A DNA stretch of 64,000 bases. Source: Acidaminobacter sp. JC074. GTDB lineage: Bacteria; Bacillota; Clostridia; Peptostreptococcales; Acidaminobacteraceae. Every line of letters starts with the position of its first letter. Positions within the stretch are counted from its first letter, which is position 1. Both the position numbers and the translations under genes were made by a program. The notes beneath the pieces were generated by a model. It was given only the letters and a program-made list of their open reading frames with translations, made no database searches and was not told where the DNA came from. Location: positions 177,616-241,615 of the forward strand of contig NZ_VANV01000006.1 of assembly GCF_022496765.1 (NCBI RefSeq). The letters are read 5' to 3'. Shown here one piece after another: positions 50,056 to 59,449 of the stretch.

Positions 50056-51108
50056 ATGTTTAACGATTATATATCTGCAGTCATATTGATACTCTTTGCA
50101 GAGATGGGAGATAAAACTCAGTTTTTAGCCATGGCATTTGCAACTAAGTATCCAGTTAGAAAAATCATATTAGGTGTCGCAATAGGTGCCTTTTTTAATC
50201 ACGGTTTGGCAATCTTATTAGGACGAGCTATCCTTGAGTTGATACCAACTAATGTGGTTGGTCTTATTGCCGGTCTGATGTTTCTGTTTTTTGCTATGAA
50301 CTCTCTTAAGATAGAAGATGAGGAAGTAGAAGAAGGCAAAGAAAAATATGGGCCAGTTTTAACCGTGTCTTTGGCATTTTTTTTAGGAGAGCTTGGAGAT
50401 AAGACGCAATTGTCTGCACTTGGTCTTTCAGTAGATTCTACTTACTTGTGGATGGTTCTTATGGGCACCGTTACAGGCATGATCTTGACCTCTCTTTTAG
50501 GAATTTTTATAGGTATAAAACTGGGTAAAAATATACCGGAAGAAAAGTTGAAAATAGCAGCTTATATTATGTTTGTTTTATTTGGCTTCCAAAAGATTTA
50601 TCAGTCATTGGCATTAAATATGGTTTATACACTCATATTTGCCTTAGCACTTATACTTGTTTCAGGAGTTATGTTAAGAAGATTCCACAAGGAATCAATC
50701 CTTCATGGTGAAAGTGCTTTTGCTAGACAAGCTGAGGTTTTAAAGCAGGTAAAGACTCGAATCGAGTTAAAAGTTGAAAATATGTGTAAGGGTCCCGATC
50801 AATGTGGTACCTGTGATGGAAAAGAATGCCTTGTAGGCTATATGAAATATTTACTGAAAAACAGCGATAAGCCTATTTCAGAAGAAGAATCTAAATCCAT
50901 AGCACGTTTAAAAAATAAGGTCTTTGATAAGGCTGAAGCAAGGATGATTTTAGACTTTTTAATGGAATACTTTGAAATGTATCCAAAAGAGTTTGAAGAA
51001 AATTATGTCTTGGTCCAGTTAAGACAGACTGTAGAGTTTATCCTTTATGACCATGTTATTGAGGAAAAAACCTTAGATGCTTATAAAAAGTATCTAAGTC
51101 AAAGATGA
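50056..51108 (+). CDS. GDT1/TMEM165 (UPF0016) family transporter with extra Cys-rich domain
   Basis: A 350-residue protein. The first 210 residues have the family's two repeats of three helices, each with ExGDKT: AEMGDKTQFLAM (Glu16, Gly18, Asp19, Lys20) and GELGDKTQLSAL. Members export Mn or Ca, or exchange them for protons. After residue 225 there is an added soluble domain of about 125 residues with Cys residues in NMCKGPDQCGTCDGKECL, a possible metal-binding regulatory site. The bare family is about 190-210 residues, so the extension is unusual. GGGAAGATG precedes the start. Confidence 0.85.
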   Translation: MFNDYISAVILILFAEMGDKTQFLAMAFATKYPVRKIILGVAIGAFFNHGLAILLGRAILELIPTNVVGLIAGLMFLFFAMNSLKIEDEEVEEGKEKYGPVLTVSLAFFLGELGDKTQLSALGLSVDSTYLWMVLMGTVTGMILTSLLGIFIGIKLGKNIPEEKLKIAAYIMFVLFGFQKIYQSLALNMVYTLIFALALILVSGVMLRRFHKESILHGESAFARQAEVLKQVKTRIELKVENMCKGPDQCGTCDGKECLVGYMKYLLKNSDKPISEEESKSIARLKNKVFDKAEARMILDFLMEYFEMYPKEFEENYVLVQLRQTVEFILYDHVIEEKTLDAYKKYLSQR

Positions 51109-51158
51109 TTTTTTATCAAGAAATGAAGACATTGAATAAACTATGATATCATAGACTT

Positions 51159-51185
51159 AAATAGGATGTATACCATCCTATTTTG
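51159..51185 (+). terminator. rho-independent terminator
   Basis: AAATAGGATG and CATCCTATTT form a 10-bp perfect stem with loop TATAC, followed by a short T-run. The remaining bases to 51286 show nothing else clear. Confidence 0.75.
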
Positions 51186-51286
51186 CATTTAGAATAATAA
51201 TAATTTTATATCCAGCAATTTATGTCATTAACTTTTACTTATAATAGATATTTTGGGTATCTCCAATATAGAAACGAAGGTTATTT

Positions 51287-53572
51287 ATGAGGAAAAATTT
51301 AGTCATTTCATTAACAGCTTTGCTTTTAATGACGTTTATAACATCTTATTTAAATATGGCTGTAGTAGATGTGGTGTCACTTCTGTTTTTATCAGTAGTC
51401 GTTTATACAGTTCATTATAATACAAAAGAGATTAAAGTATTAAAAGGCAACTGGCAACTTCTAATTGGGGCAGCGTTTATTTGGCTTGTCGCAGACGGGG
51501 CTTGGCTAGTCTATGAAAGTTTAGGCTTTTTCATGTCTGAAGATAACTTGTATTTGAGTTTGCTTTATGCCATTCCAAATGTCCTGCTTCTTATCTCAAG
51601 TCTATGGTATTTTTATTTTTCAAAAGACAAGTGGTCTAAGAGACAATTGACCATAGAATTTACAGCCGTCACACTGATCATTGGTATCATCGTTTATGCA
51701 CTCTTTTTAGTTGAGTTTGATATTCGTTATATGTCTCTAAATACCTTGGTCAATATGTTCTACTTGATAACAGATGTGGTTATTCTAGTACTTGTGATGA
51801 CCATGATAATATCATCAAGATACATTAAGGTAAAGCTTGCCATCCGCCATTTATACTATGCTTTTATAGTCTATGTAATTGCAGATTTTATATACCTCTG
51901 GCAACGTATTAATGACGCTTTCACAAGTAATGCATTGTCAGATGCTTTGTTTTTGTTTGCCTTTTTTACGATTGCAATCGCGTCACACCATGCTAGCAAA
52001 GAACCGAATGAATATTTTGATTATAAAGACAAATTGCCACTTAATTATGGGCGTTCTAAAATACTGTGGCTTGCATTGGTTGCACCAATAATTTTACTGG
52101 TGACAGGCTCAATTGAAATCATTCATTTTTCAATGATACTTTTGGTCTTGGTTATTTATCAGGTAACCAGTCACTATGTTCAGCTCTTGATGATGACGGA
52201 AGTCATGTATGATAAAGAACATGAGATGACACTTAAATTAGAAGAAGAGATCAAAGAGAGAACAAGAGAGCTTTTAATTTCCAAAGAAGCTTTGGAAAAA
52301 CGTGCCATTACAGATTCTCTAACAGGTCTTTTTAACAGGGATTATTTCAATCAGGAGCTTTTAGACCGCATTGAAAGGCAAGACGTCTTTACAGTAGCCT
52401 ATTTAGACTTAGATAAATTTAAGATCATCAATGATTTACATGGCCATCATATGGGAGACAGGGTACTCATTCATATTGCCAAGTTATTTGGCAATCATCT
52501 GTCTATTGATTATGAGATTTGTAGAATCGGTGGTGATGAGTTTGCTCTTATTATTCCTGGAGATTCAGCCAAAGTAATGACGGGTGTAAGTCAGCTTATT
52601 AAGGAACTTTTAGATAAGACCATAGTTATTGGAAAGTATTCCTTCCAAGTAGAAGCGAGTCTGGGTTTTGCCAGATATCCTAAAGATGCAGGTACGGCGT
52701 CTGATTTGGTTAAGAGTGCAGACATAGCCATGTATCATGCCAAGAATGAAGCTTCTGATGTTAACCATGTTTTTTATACATCAAGACTTGTAGAAGGTTT
52801 GGAAAGAAGAAATCACATTGAAATGCTTCTTTCGAAAGCTGATTTTGAAAATGACTTTGAGCTCTATTATCAGCCACAGTTTGATGCTAAAAGTGAAAAG
52901 ATTACAGGGATGGAGGCATTGATTCGTTGGAATCACATAGAAGAAGGCTTTATATCGCCTGGAGAGTTTATACCGATTGCAGAAGAGACCGGCTTGATTC
53001 TACAGATACACGATTTTGTCTATAAGGCAGCCATTAAACAGTTATCAAGATGGCATCAACTTTACAATGACTCATTAGTGATGTGTATCAATTTACCACC
53101 TATGATTTTAAACTCTGACCAATTTTATAATGACTTGGAAGGCTGTTTAAACTTGTATCGTATGAAGCCTGAAAGAATAGAGTTTGAAATAACTGAGCAT
53201 TCTGCCATGAATACATCCATTATGATGGCAGAAACTTTTAAAAAGTTAAAGGATTTAGGTATATCGATTGCCATCGATGATTTTGGAACCGGCTATTCTT
53301 CTTTATCTTATCTAAAAAGATTTGATGTGGAAACTTTAAAAATTGCAAAGGAACTTATCTTTAATATAGAAGAAGATGAGGATGTGCGTTTAATTGTTAA
53401 AGCCATTATCATGATGGCAGATGGACTTAAGCTTTCCACCATAGCAGAAGGTGTTGAAACCAAAGAGCAACTTATTATTTTAAAATCATTGGGTTGTGAT
53501 ATTATTCAGGGTTACTACCTAGGTAGACCCCTTGATTCTGAGACCTTTGAAAATATGTTTTTAAAAAGCTGA
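51287..53572 (+). CDS. membrane GGDEF-EAL c-di-GMP protein
   Basis: A 761-residue protein with about eight or nine membrane helices in the first 310 residues, then GGDEF (RIGGDEFALIIPG) and EAL (MEALIRWNH, FEITEHSAM, DDFGTGYSSLSYL) domains. Both active sites are conserved in the motifs I can see. The membrane part has no recognised ligand domain. A hairpin at 53566-53592 closes the gene. Along with the genes at 35000 and 47199, three c-di-GMP proteins lie in 19 kb. Confidence 0.9.
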   Translation: MRKNLVISLTALLLMTFITSYLNMAVVDVVSLLFLSVVVYTVHYNTKEIKVLKGNWQLLIGAAFIWLVADGAWLVYESLGFFMSEDNLYLSLLYAIPNVLLLISSLWYFYFSKDKWSKRQLTIEFTAVTLIIGIIVYALFLVEFDIRYMSLNTLVNMFYLITDVVILVLVMTMIISSRYIKVKLAIRHLYYAFIVYVIADFIYLWQRINDAFTSNALSDALFLFAFFTIAIASHHASKEPNEYFDYKDKLPLNYGRSKILWLALVAPIILLVTGSIEIIHFSMILLVLVIYQVTSHYVQLLMMTEVMYDKEHEMTLKLEEEIKERTRELLISKEALEKRAITDSLTGLFNRDYFNQELLDRIERQDVFTVAYLDLDKFKIINDLHGHHMGDRVLIHIAKLFGNHLSIDYEICRIGGDEFALIIPGDSAKVMTGVSQLIKELLDKTIVIGKYSFQVEASLGFARYPKDAGTASDLVKSADIAMYHAKNEASDVNHVFYTSRLVEGLERRNHIEMLLSKADFENDFELYYQPQFDAKSEKITGMEALIRWNHIEEGFISPGEFIPIAEETGLILQIHDFVYKAAIKQLSRWHQLYNDSLVMCINLPPMILNSDQFYNDLEGCLNLYRMKPERIEFEITEHSAMNTSIMMAETFKKLKDLGISIAIDDFGTGYSSLSYLKRFDVETLKIAKELIFNIEEDEDVRLIVKAIIMMADGLKLSTIAEGVETKEQLIILKSLGCDIIQGYYLGRPLDSETFENMFLKS

Positions 53573-53592
53573 AAATTTTTTCAGCTTTTTTG
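53566..53592 (+). terminator. rho-independent terminator
   Basis: AAAAGCTGAAAA and TTTTTTCAGCTTTT pair over the gene end and are followed by more T. Confidence 0.8.
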
Positions 53593-53652
53593 GAACCTTT
53601 TTTTATTTCTACCGTCAAAACTTACGAAGGACGAAATAAATGGAGGACAAAA

Positions 53653-54648
53653 ATGAAAAAAGTTATAAGTATTTTATTAATTTTAATGATGTTAACAGGT
53701 GTATTTGCTGATACAGCTGTTCCAACCCTAATCAGTGTCAATGAACAGCCTTTTGGTTTAGAACAAGATGGTGATGAGTTTACAATTATCTTAGATGGTA
53801 ACCAAACAACAGGTTTTGCATGGACGTATCATGTGAAAGATTTAAAGCATGTCAACTATATTTCAGATGAATACCTAGTAGATAGTGATTTAATGGGTGC
53901 ACCAGGCAAACACAGATTTACGTTTAAAGTATTAGCTGATGGTGTATCAACAATTGATTTTGTTTACAGCAGAAGTTTTGAAGAAGGTTCTGAAGAAAAA
54001 CTAGATATTCTTGTTTACAAGAATGGTGATAAAGTCTTTGTTGAAGAAAATCAAATCGTTACAATCAATGACGTGGTAGTTGAAGAAATCTCTGCTGATG
54101 AAGTTATTGATGTAGAAGTGATGCCGCAAATCGTTGATGGCAAGCATATGGTGCCTGTAGCAGAAACATTAAGAGCTCTTGGTTACACTGTAACTTGGAA
54201 ACCTGAAACAAAATCTGTTGAAATCAACAAGGGTGCACAGTGGACATCGATTACAATCGGTGAAAATGCTTACTTTAAAAATAGGATGGCTGCTAGGCCT
54301 TTGTCATCAGCGCCAGTTATTGTAGAAGGAAGAACATTGGTACCAGCGGAATTCTTCTACACAATTTTAGATATTGGCGTAGAAATCGGTGATACTGGCA
54401 TGACTCTTAACAATTTCCCAATGGGCACTTACCAAGGTTATGTTAAAGAGATTCAAGTAAATGATGATGTGACAAGCTACTTTGTAACATATGAGCAAGG
54501 CGGCGATATGGTAGATATCGTATTACACACCAATGAAACAACTTACTTCCAAAAGGAAGTAAAAGTAGGTGATATGATTTCTGCATTAACATCAATGGCT
54601 ACGACAATGAGCTTACCACCACAAACTGCAGCGTTTATAATCTACTAA
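53653..54648 (+). CDS. secreted protein with chagasin-like and copper-amine-oxidase-N domains
   Basis: A 331-residue exported protein (signal peptide about 1-18). Residues about 25-125 resemble chagasin-type cysteine protease inhibitors (family I42): NQTTGFAW is the N[P]TTGF/Y loop, GAPGKHRFTF the second loop region, and YSRSFE replaces the third RPW loop. Residues about 130-240 form a copper-amine-oxidase N-terminal-like domain (VPVAETLRALGYTVTW, then VEGRTLVPAEFFYTILDI), a frequent surface domain in clostridia. The final 90 residues are beta-rich and unassigned. GGAGG lies 7 nt before the ATG at 53653. Confidence 0.82.
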   Translation: MKKVISILLILMMLTGVFADTAVPTLISVNEQPFGLEQDGDEFTIILDGNQTTGFAWTYHVKDLKHVNYISDEYLVDSDLMGAPGKHRFTFKVLADGVSTIDFVYSRSFEEGSEEKLDILVYKNGDKVFVEENQIVTINDVVVEEISADEVIDVEVMPQIVDGKHMVPVAETLRALGYTVTWKPETKSVEINKGAQWTSITIGENAYFKNRMAARPLSSAPVIVEGRTLVPAEFFYTILDIGVEIGDTGMTLNNFPMGTYQGYVKEIQVNDDVTSYFVTYEQGGDMVDIVLHTNETTYFQKEVKVGDMISALTSMATTMSLPPQTAAFIIY

Positions 54649-54654
54649 AAAAAG

Positions 54655-54683
54655 CCTGTCATCCTAGGATGACAGGTTATTTT
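54655..54683. terminator. terminator between convergent genes
   Basis: CCTGTCATCC and GGATGACAGG form a 10-bp perfect stem with a 2-nt spacer, flanked by A-run and T-rich sequence. The short loop means the innermost pairs probably open. Confidence 0.75.
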
Positions 54684-55795
54684 AGTTTCAAGCTTATTTT
54701 AAAAATGGTGCCTTTATCAAGTTCGCTTCTTACATAAATTCTACCCTTATGGGCTTCTACAAGTTGCTTACATATGGCCAGTCCTAAACCTGTGCCTTTT
54801 CTTTTGGTTTCTCTGGCTTTATCACATTGGTAGAAGTAATCGAATATAAATGGCAGATCTTCCTTAGCAATACCGATACCATCATCTTCGACAAAAATGT
54901 TGTAGTGGTATTCATCCACAGTTGTATAGAGTTTGATATAGGTCTTTGTATACTTTTCAGCATTAGAAATCAAGTTTTCTAAAACCTGGCCAATTCTAAA
55001 CTCATCCACATCTAAGTTGGCTTCATGAATGGGATCACCCACAATAAAGGATACTTTTTCATTGGATTGATATTCTCTGATTTTAGTTGTCGAGTATTCC
55101 GTCAACATGGATTTCATTGAAGTTTCTGTTACATTAACCGTAAACTTTTCAAGTTCTAACTGGGTAAATGTGAACAAGTCATCAATCAAATGATCCAGTC
55201 TTTGTGATTTATCATGAATAACATTCAAGTAGTTTTGAACGGTTTCTGGATTGGTAACCACACCATCCTGTAAACCCTCTACATAACCGATGATGCTAGT
55301 TAGTGGCGTTTTTAAATCGTGAGTAATAGAGGCAATCAACTCTTTTCTAGAGTTTTCATAAATGCTCTGCTTGCTTGAAGTCATATAAAGCTTATCCTTC
55401 ATATCTTCAAACTCCCTGCAAAGCTTGCCAAATTCATTGTCTTTGTTGTAACGAATTTTAAAGTCAAATTCACCTGAACCAATACGTTCAGCAGCGTAAT
55501 TCAGTTCCTTTAAAGGCAGGAGCAAAAAATCTGATAAAACTTTTGAGACTGCAACAACCATACCTACTAATGATATGAAATAGATGCATACAAGGGTAAT
55601 GGTTAGGGTTGCGAGTTCTTCCGTTGATTTTCCTGGTGCCTGTAAAGTAATGCTTGAAAGATTGATATCCTGTAAGGCAGAAATCTGTATCACATTAAAC
55701 TGAATCAACAAGAGGGCTAAAACTACAATAATGATGGGTACAAGTATAATAGAAGCCAAAGCTAAGATAATTTTAGATCTTAAGCCTGCTGACAT
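54677..55795 (-). CDS. sensor histidine kinase
   Basis: A 372-residue kinase with two membrane helices (about 10-33 and 64-86), a HAMP-like linker (LPLKELNYAAERIGSGEFD), HisKA with His159 in ITHDLKTPLTSIIGYVEGL, and HATPase_c with NLISNAEKYT, DDGIGI and GTGLGLAICKQLV. All boxes are intact. The extracytoplasmic loop is only about 30 residues, so it is likely to sense the membrane or a membrane partner. Its start overlaps the response regulator stop by one base. Confidence 0.92.
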   Translation of the reverse strand: MSAGLRSKIILALASIILVPIIIVVLALLLIQFNVIQISALQDINLSSITLQAPGKSTEELATLTITLVCIYFISLVGMVVAVSKVLSDFLLLPLKELNYAAERIGSGEFDFKIRYNKDNEFGKLCREFEDMKDKLYMTSSKQSIYENSRKELIASITHDLKTPLTSIIGYVEGLQDGVVTNPETVQNYLNVIHDKSQRLDHLIDDLFTFTQLELEKFTVNVTETSMKSMLTEYSTTKIREYQSNEKVSFIVGDPIHEANLDVDEFRIGQVLENLISNAEKYTKTYIKLYTTVDEYHYNIFVEDDGIGIAKEDLPFIFDYFYQCDKARETKRKGTGLGLAICKQLVEAHKGRIYVRSELDKGTIFKISLKLK

Positions 55796-56490
55796 TATTT
55801 ATCTCCCTTAAATTTGTAACCGATACCCCAAACTGTTTCGATAAAGTTTGGTCTAGAAGGATCTTTCTCTATTTTTTCTCTGATTTTTCTGATGTGAACC
55901 GTTACAGTGTTGATATCACCATACTCGTTGTAACCCCAGATTTCATCGAAAATCTTTTCTCTAGAAAGGGCTTGGTTGGCATTGGATGCAAGATAGTGTA
56001 AAATCTCAAACTCTTTAACTGAGAATGGAATGATTTCACCATCAAGTGACACGGTGTAAGCTGTTGCATCAATTTCCAATCCGTTGAAAGAAAGCACTTC
56101 CTTTTTCTCTTGATTGGTTGATAACTCTGTGAATCTTCTAAGCTGAGATTGTACTCTAGCGATTAATTCTCTTGGGCTAAATGGTTTGGTGATGTAGTCA
56201 TCCGCACCTAAGCCTAAACCAATAATTTTATCTGTATCTTCTTTTTTTGCACTCAGCATTAAGATTGGAATGTTTGACTTAGAACGAATATTTCTGCAAA
56301 CTTCAAATCCATCCTTTTTCGGTAACATAATATCTAATATGGCCAATTGAGGCTTTTCAGAATTGAATAATTCTAAACCCATTTCACCATCGTTTGCAAT
56401 AACGACTTTGTAATTTGATGCTGTTAAGTAGTCTCTGATCAGATCAGCAATCTCTTTTTCATCTTCAACAACTAGAATTTTTTCGTTCAT
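55795..56490 (-). CDS. OmpR/PhoB-family response regulator
   Basis: A 231-residue regulator. The receiver has Asp53 in AILDIMLPKKDGF and Lys102 in YITKPF; the C-terminal winged helix carries the usual VKEFEILHYLASN and INTVTVHIRKIREKIE. Together with the downstream kinase it forms a complete two-component system. The target genes are unknown; it is divergent from the coiled-coil operon at 56698, which may be one of them. Confidence 0.94.
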   Translation of the reverse strand: MNEKILVVEDEKEIADLIRDYLTASNYKVVIANDGEMGLELFNSEKPQLAILDIMLPKKDGFEVCRNIRSKSNIPILMLSAKKEDTDKIIGLGLGADDYITKPFSPRELIARVQSQLRRFTELSTNQEKKEVLSFNGLEIDATAYTVSLDGEIIPFSVKEFEILHYLASNANQALSREKIFDEIWGYNEYGDINTVTVHIRKIREKIEKDPSRPNFIETVWGIGYKFKGDK

Positions 56491-56697
56491 ATTCTTATCC
56501 TTTCGTTTCTTCTTATGTTAATGATAGTTTAAGTGATTATTCTTGACAAGAAGAAGGTGCTTAATTAATAAAACTTTAAGGTGAAAGCTAAATATTTCTA
56601 AGGTATTATGAAAGTATTACATTTTAATGCAAAGGGTGTTTGTAGGTGCCTTCTTTGTTATACTTAGTGTGATGAATCATGTTAAATTGGAGGAAGT

Positions 56698-57657
56698 ATG
56701 TCAGTGTATCAAACTTTAACAGAAACTTTGCAAAAAATTAAGCGTTCAGAAGAACGATTGACCATGCTCATAGAGAATAAAGCATCATTAGAAGCGAAAG
56801 TTAGAGAAAAGAAAGCTGCTTTGGATAAAGAGAATTATGATGTAGAAAAATTAGAAGGTCTGTCACTTGAAGGCTTTGTCCATCTTTTAAAAGGTACCCT
56901 TATCGATAAACTTGATAAGGAAGAAAGAGAAGCCATGGTCGCTAAGAACCAGTATGAAATAGCTTGTCAGGAGTTGGATGTTTGCTTAAAGGAAATATCA
57001 CTTTGTCGCGACCGTTTAAAAGAGAAATTTACAATTGAGCGTCAGTATCTTGATTTTATAGAATCAGAAGAAAAGAAAATCTTAGACATTGATTCTAATG
57101 ATTCGAAACAAGTTAAAACCATTATTGATCAGGTTTACTACAACAATGAAGTGTTAAGAGAAATCAGAGAGGCCAAAGAAGCTGGTGATCAATTAAAGGA
57201 AGCCTTTAATTGTATATTAGAAAGTTTTTCGTCAGCAGACGATTTGGGTATCATTGATATTTTAGAGAATGGTCTGTTGGTTTCTGATTGTGGTCATGAA
57301 TCGGTTAAGAAGACCAATGAACAATTGGTCTTGATACAACAAAATATCAGAAGGTACCACATTGAAGTGATGGACGTTTTAGGCGTTACAGATCTTCACT
57401 TAGACATCAGTAGACTGCTAGTATTTTCAGATTGTTTTTTAGTTAGGGTCATTGAGGGTGATGAACTAAGTGAAAAACTTGATGGCGCAGTCGAACTAAT
57501 TAAGGAGATGATGCGTCATATAGATGAGTCACTTCTAATACTTGATCAAAAGAGAAATGAAATAAAGATAGAGATTGAAGGGCTTAAGAAAAGTAAGGTT
57601 CAGTTGGTTGAATCTTATCTCAATCAAATCGGAGGCATACATGAAAAAAGCTCTTAG
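56698..57657 (+). CDS. coiled-coil protein, unknown function
   Basis: A 319-residue, highly charged protein dominated by coiled-coil heptads (about 1-60, 75-160 and 255-305). No signal peptide or membrane helix is visible. It overlaps the next gene by 17 nt, so they are translationally linked. GGAGG lies 5 nt before the ATG. The region before it (56491-56697) holds the divergent promoters of this operon and the two-component system. Confidence 0.65.
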   Translation: MSVYQTLTETLQKIKRSEERLTMLIENKASLEAKVREKKAALDKENYDVEKLEGLSLEGFVHLLKGTLIDKLDKEEREAMVAKNQYEIACQELDVCLKEISLCRDRLKEKFTIERQYLDFIESEEKKILDIDSNDSKQVKTIIDQVYYNNEVLREIREAKEAGDQLKEAFNCILESFSSADDLGIIDILENGLLVSDCGHESVKKTNEQLVLIQQNIRRYHIEVMDVLGVTDLHLDISRLLVFSDCFLVRVIEGDELSEKLDGAVELIKEMMRHIDESLLILDQKRNEIKIEIEGLKKSKVQLVESYLNQIGGIHEKSS

Positions 57658-59449
57658 TGTCCTGCTGTTATTGTTACTGATGACAGTCAGTGTATCAGCC
57701 GAAACGGACATTACCATCAGTCTAAATGAAGAGTTGATGGTTTTAGAGGAACCGGCTGTTATAGTTGAAGGTAGAACCTTAATACCTGTTAAGTTTATAT
57801 TTGAACCCTTGGGTCTAGATGTTTCGTGGAATGGTGAAACGAGAACAGCTACTGGTTCTAAAGGTGACTTAAAAATAGATATGGTGATTGATAGTACAAC
57901 AGCTTATGTAAACGGACAAGCCGTTGAACTGGATGTCTCTGCCACAATCATTAATGATAGAACTTATGTACCACTTAGATTTGTAGCAGAATCGACTGGT
58001 GCTGTGGTAACTTGGCATGGAGAAGAAAGACATATAACCATTGATTACTTGATGGACAAGTCTTATGAAGTACTCTTTAAAGATATTTATGCAGATGTTC
58101 ATGATGAAGATGGTCCTAATATGCCAATCGTAAGAGAACAGTACCATGATATTTTAAATCAACTTATGAAGTTAAAAGACATGTACTTAGGATCTGAGGA
58201 AAGTTTAAAAACAGACTTAATAGCACTTGCTGCTTCTGGTGGTCTGACATTAGACAGTAGCTTGACCATGGATCAAATGTTTCTACAGATGCATGCTTAT
58301 AAACAAGCGCAACATGACCAGTTGATTGCTGACTTAGAAAGTAAGTACAAAGTTTATGAATTTCAAAATGGCGATCAGTATTATGGTGATTTTTATTTAA
58401 ATCAAATGTCTGGTCTTGGTTATTATGACTTTAAAAGTGGCGGTGCTTTACTTGGACAATTTAAAAATAACATGAGAAACGGTTATTTATCTGAAATCTA
58501 TGACTCTGGTTATGACTATGCTTTCTTTGAAGATGACAAGGCATCTGGTATGAAGTTTTCATATACAGGGGTACCTGAAGGTTATATTTTAGGTACGACC
58601 TATTTTGATGAAAATGGTAGACAGGGGATCAGTCATCAGATTACCTTTGATCATAACAATGTAAAGTTGCATGATGCCTATTATTTTTATAACGACAATG
58701 AATCAAGTGAGCTAGAATACGTTATCTACAAAGAGGGGTATGAACTCTTTGATAGAGGCAATATAGAAAAAGATGTGGTTTTGAGAATTGACCCTGATGG
58801 TAAAATCAACATTGCACCAACGAATTCTGAAGGAATTTCAGACCATCTGTTTACAGGTTTTGGCTTTACTAGATTTGAAAATGGTGTTGAGTACATCGGC
58901 TATTTTGATGATTGGTCAAGACTTGGTAAAGGCATGTACTATGCCAAAGATGATACATCTGATACTGCCAGCAATTTAGTGGAATTACAGGTTGAAGATA
59001 TTCTTGAAGAACTCGATTTAGAGTCGGCTAGCGATGTAGAAAAAATCAAGGCAATTCATGATTATCTAGCCACACATATTTTATACGATCCAGATCCTAT
59101 AGCTGAAAATGATTACAAAGAAATCTCACATACGGCTTATGGTGCTTTAATAGATGGTGTTGCAGTTTGTGATGGCTATGCAGAAGCCTTTAAGTACCTC
59201 TTGGATAAGGTTGGTGTTGAGAACGTCTTGATATTTGGTGAAGTGGATGAAGAAGGTGATTTCACAGGTGAAGTCAACCATGCTTGGAACTTAATCAAAG
59301 TAGATGAAACATATAAACACTATGATTTAACCTGGGATGACGATGATGTCAACAATCGTGTTTTATATGAGTTTTATAATAAAAATAGCAATTTCTTCGA
59401 TGATACACATCGATGGGAAGAAAATGATTATCAGGAGTATTTAAATTAA
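57641..59449 (+). CDS. secreted transglutaminase-like protein with CuAO-N and MORN-like repeats
   Basis: A 602-residue exported protein (signal peptide about 1-20). A copper-amine-oxidase N-terminal-like domain covers about 25-130 (two copies of VEGRTLIPVKFIFEPLG and NDRTYVPLRFVAESTG). A MORN-like segment lies near 235-280 (YYGDFYLNQMSGLGYYDF). The C-terminal transglutaminase-like domain has VAVCDGYAEAF (Cys), NHAWN (His) and DLTWDDDD (Asp), the three catalytic residues. It probably acts on surface proteins. The start at 57641 has GGAGG 6 nt upstream. Its stop abuts the glycosyltransferase start (TTAATGG overlap). Confidence 0.82.
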   Translation: MKKALSVLLLLLLMTVSVSAETDITISLNEELMVLEEPAVIVEGRTLIPVKFIFEPLGLDVSWNGETRTATGSKGDLKIDMVIDSTTAYVNGQAVELDVSATIINDRTYVPLRFVAESTGAVVTWHGEERHITIDYLMDKSYEVLFKDIYADVHDEDGPNMPIVREQYHDILNQLMKLKDMYLGSEESLKTDLIALAASGGLTLDSSLTMDQMFLQMHAYKQAQHDQLIADLESKYKVYEFQNGDQYYGDFYLNQMSGLGYYDFKSGGALLGQFKNNMRNGYLSEIYDSGYDYAFFEDDKASGMKFSYTGVPEGYILGTTYFDENGRQGISHQITFDHNNVKLHDAYYFYNDNESSELEYVIYKEGYELFDRGNIEKDVVLRIDPDGKINIAPTNSEGISDHLFTGFGFTRFENGVEYIGYFDDWSRLGKGMYYAKDDTSDTASNLVELQVEDILEELDLESASDVEKIKAIHDYLATHILYDPDPIAENDYKEISHTAYGALIDGVAVCDGYAEAFKYLLDKVGVENVLIFGEVDEEGDFTGEVNHAWNLIKVDETYKHYDLTWDDDDVNNRVLYEFYNKNSNFFDDTHRWEENDYQEYLN

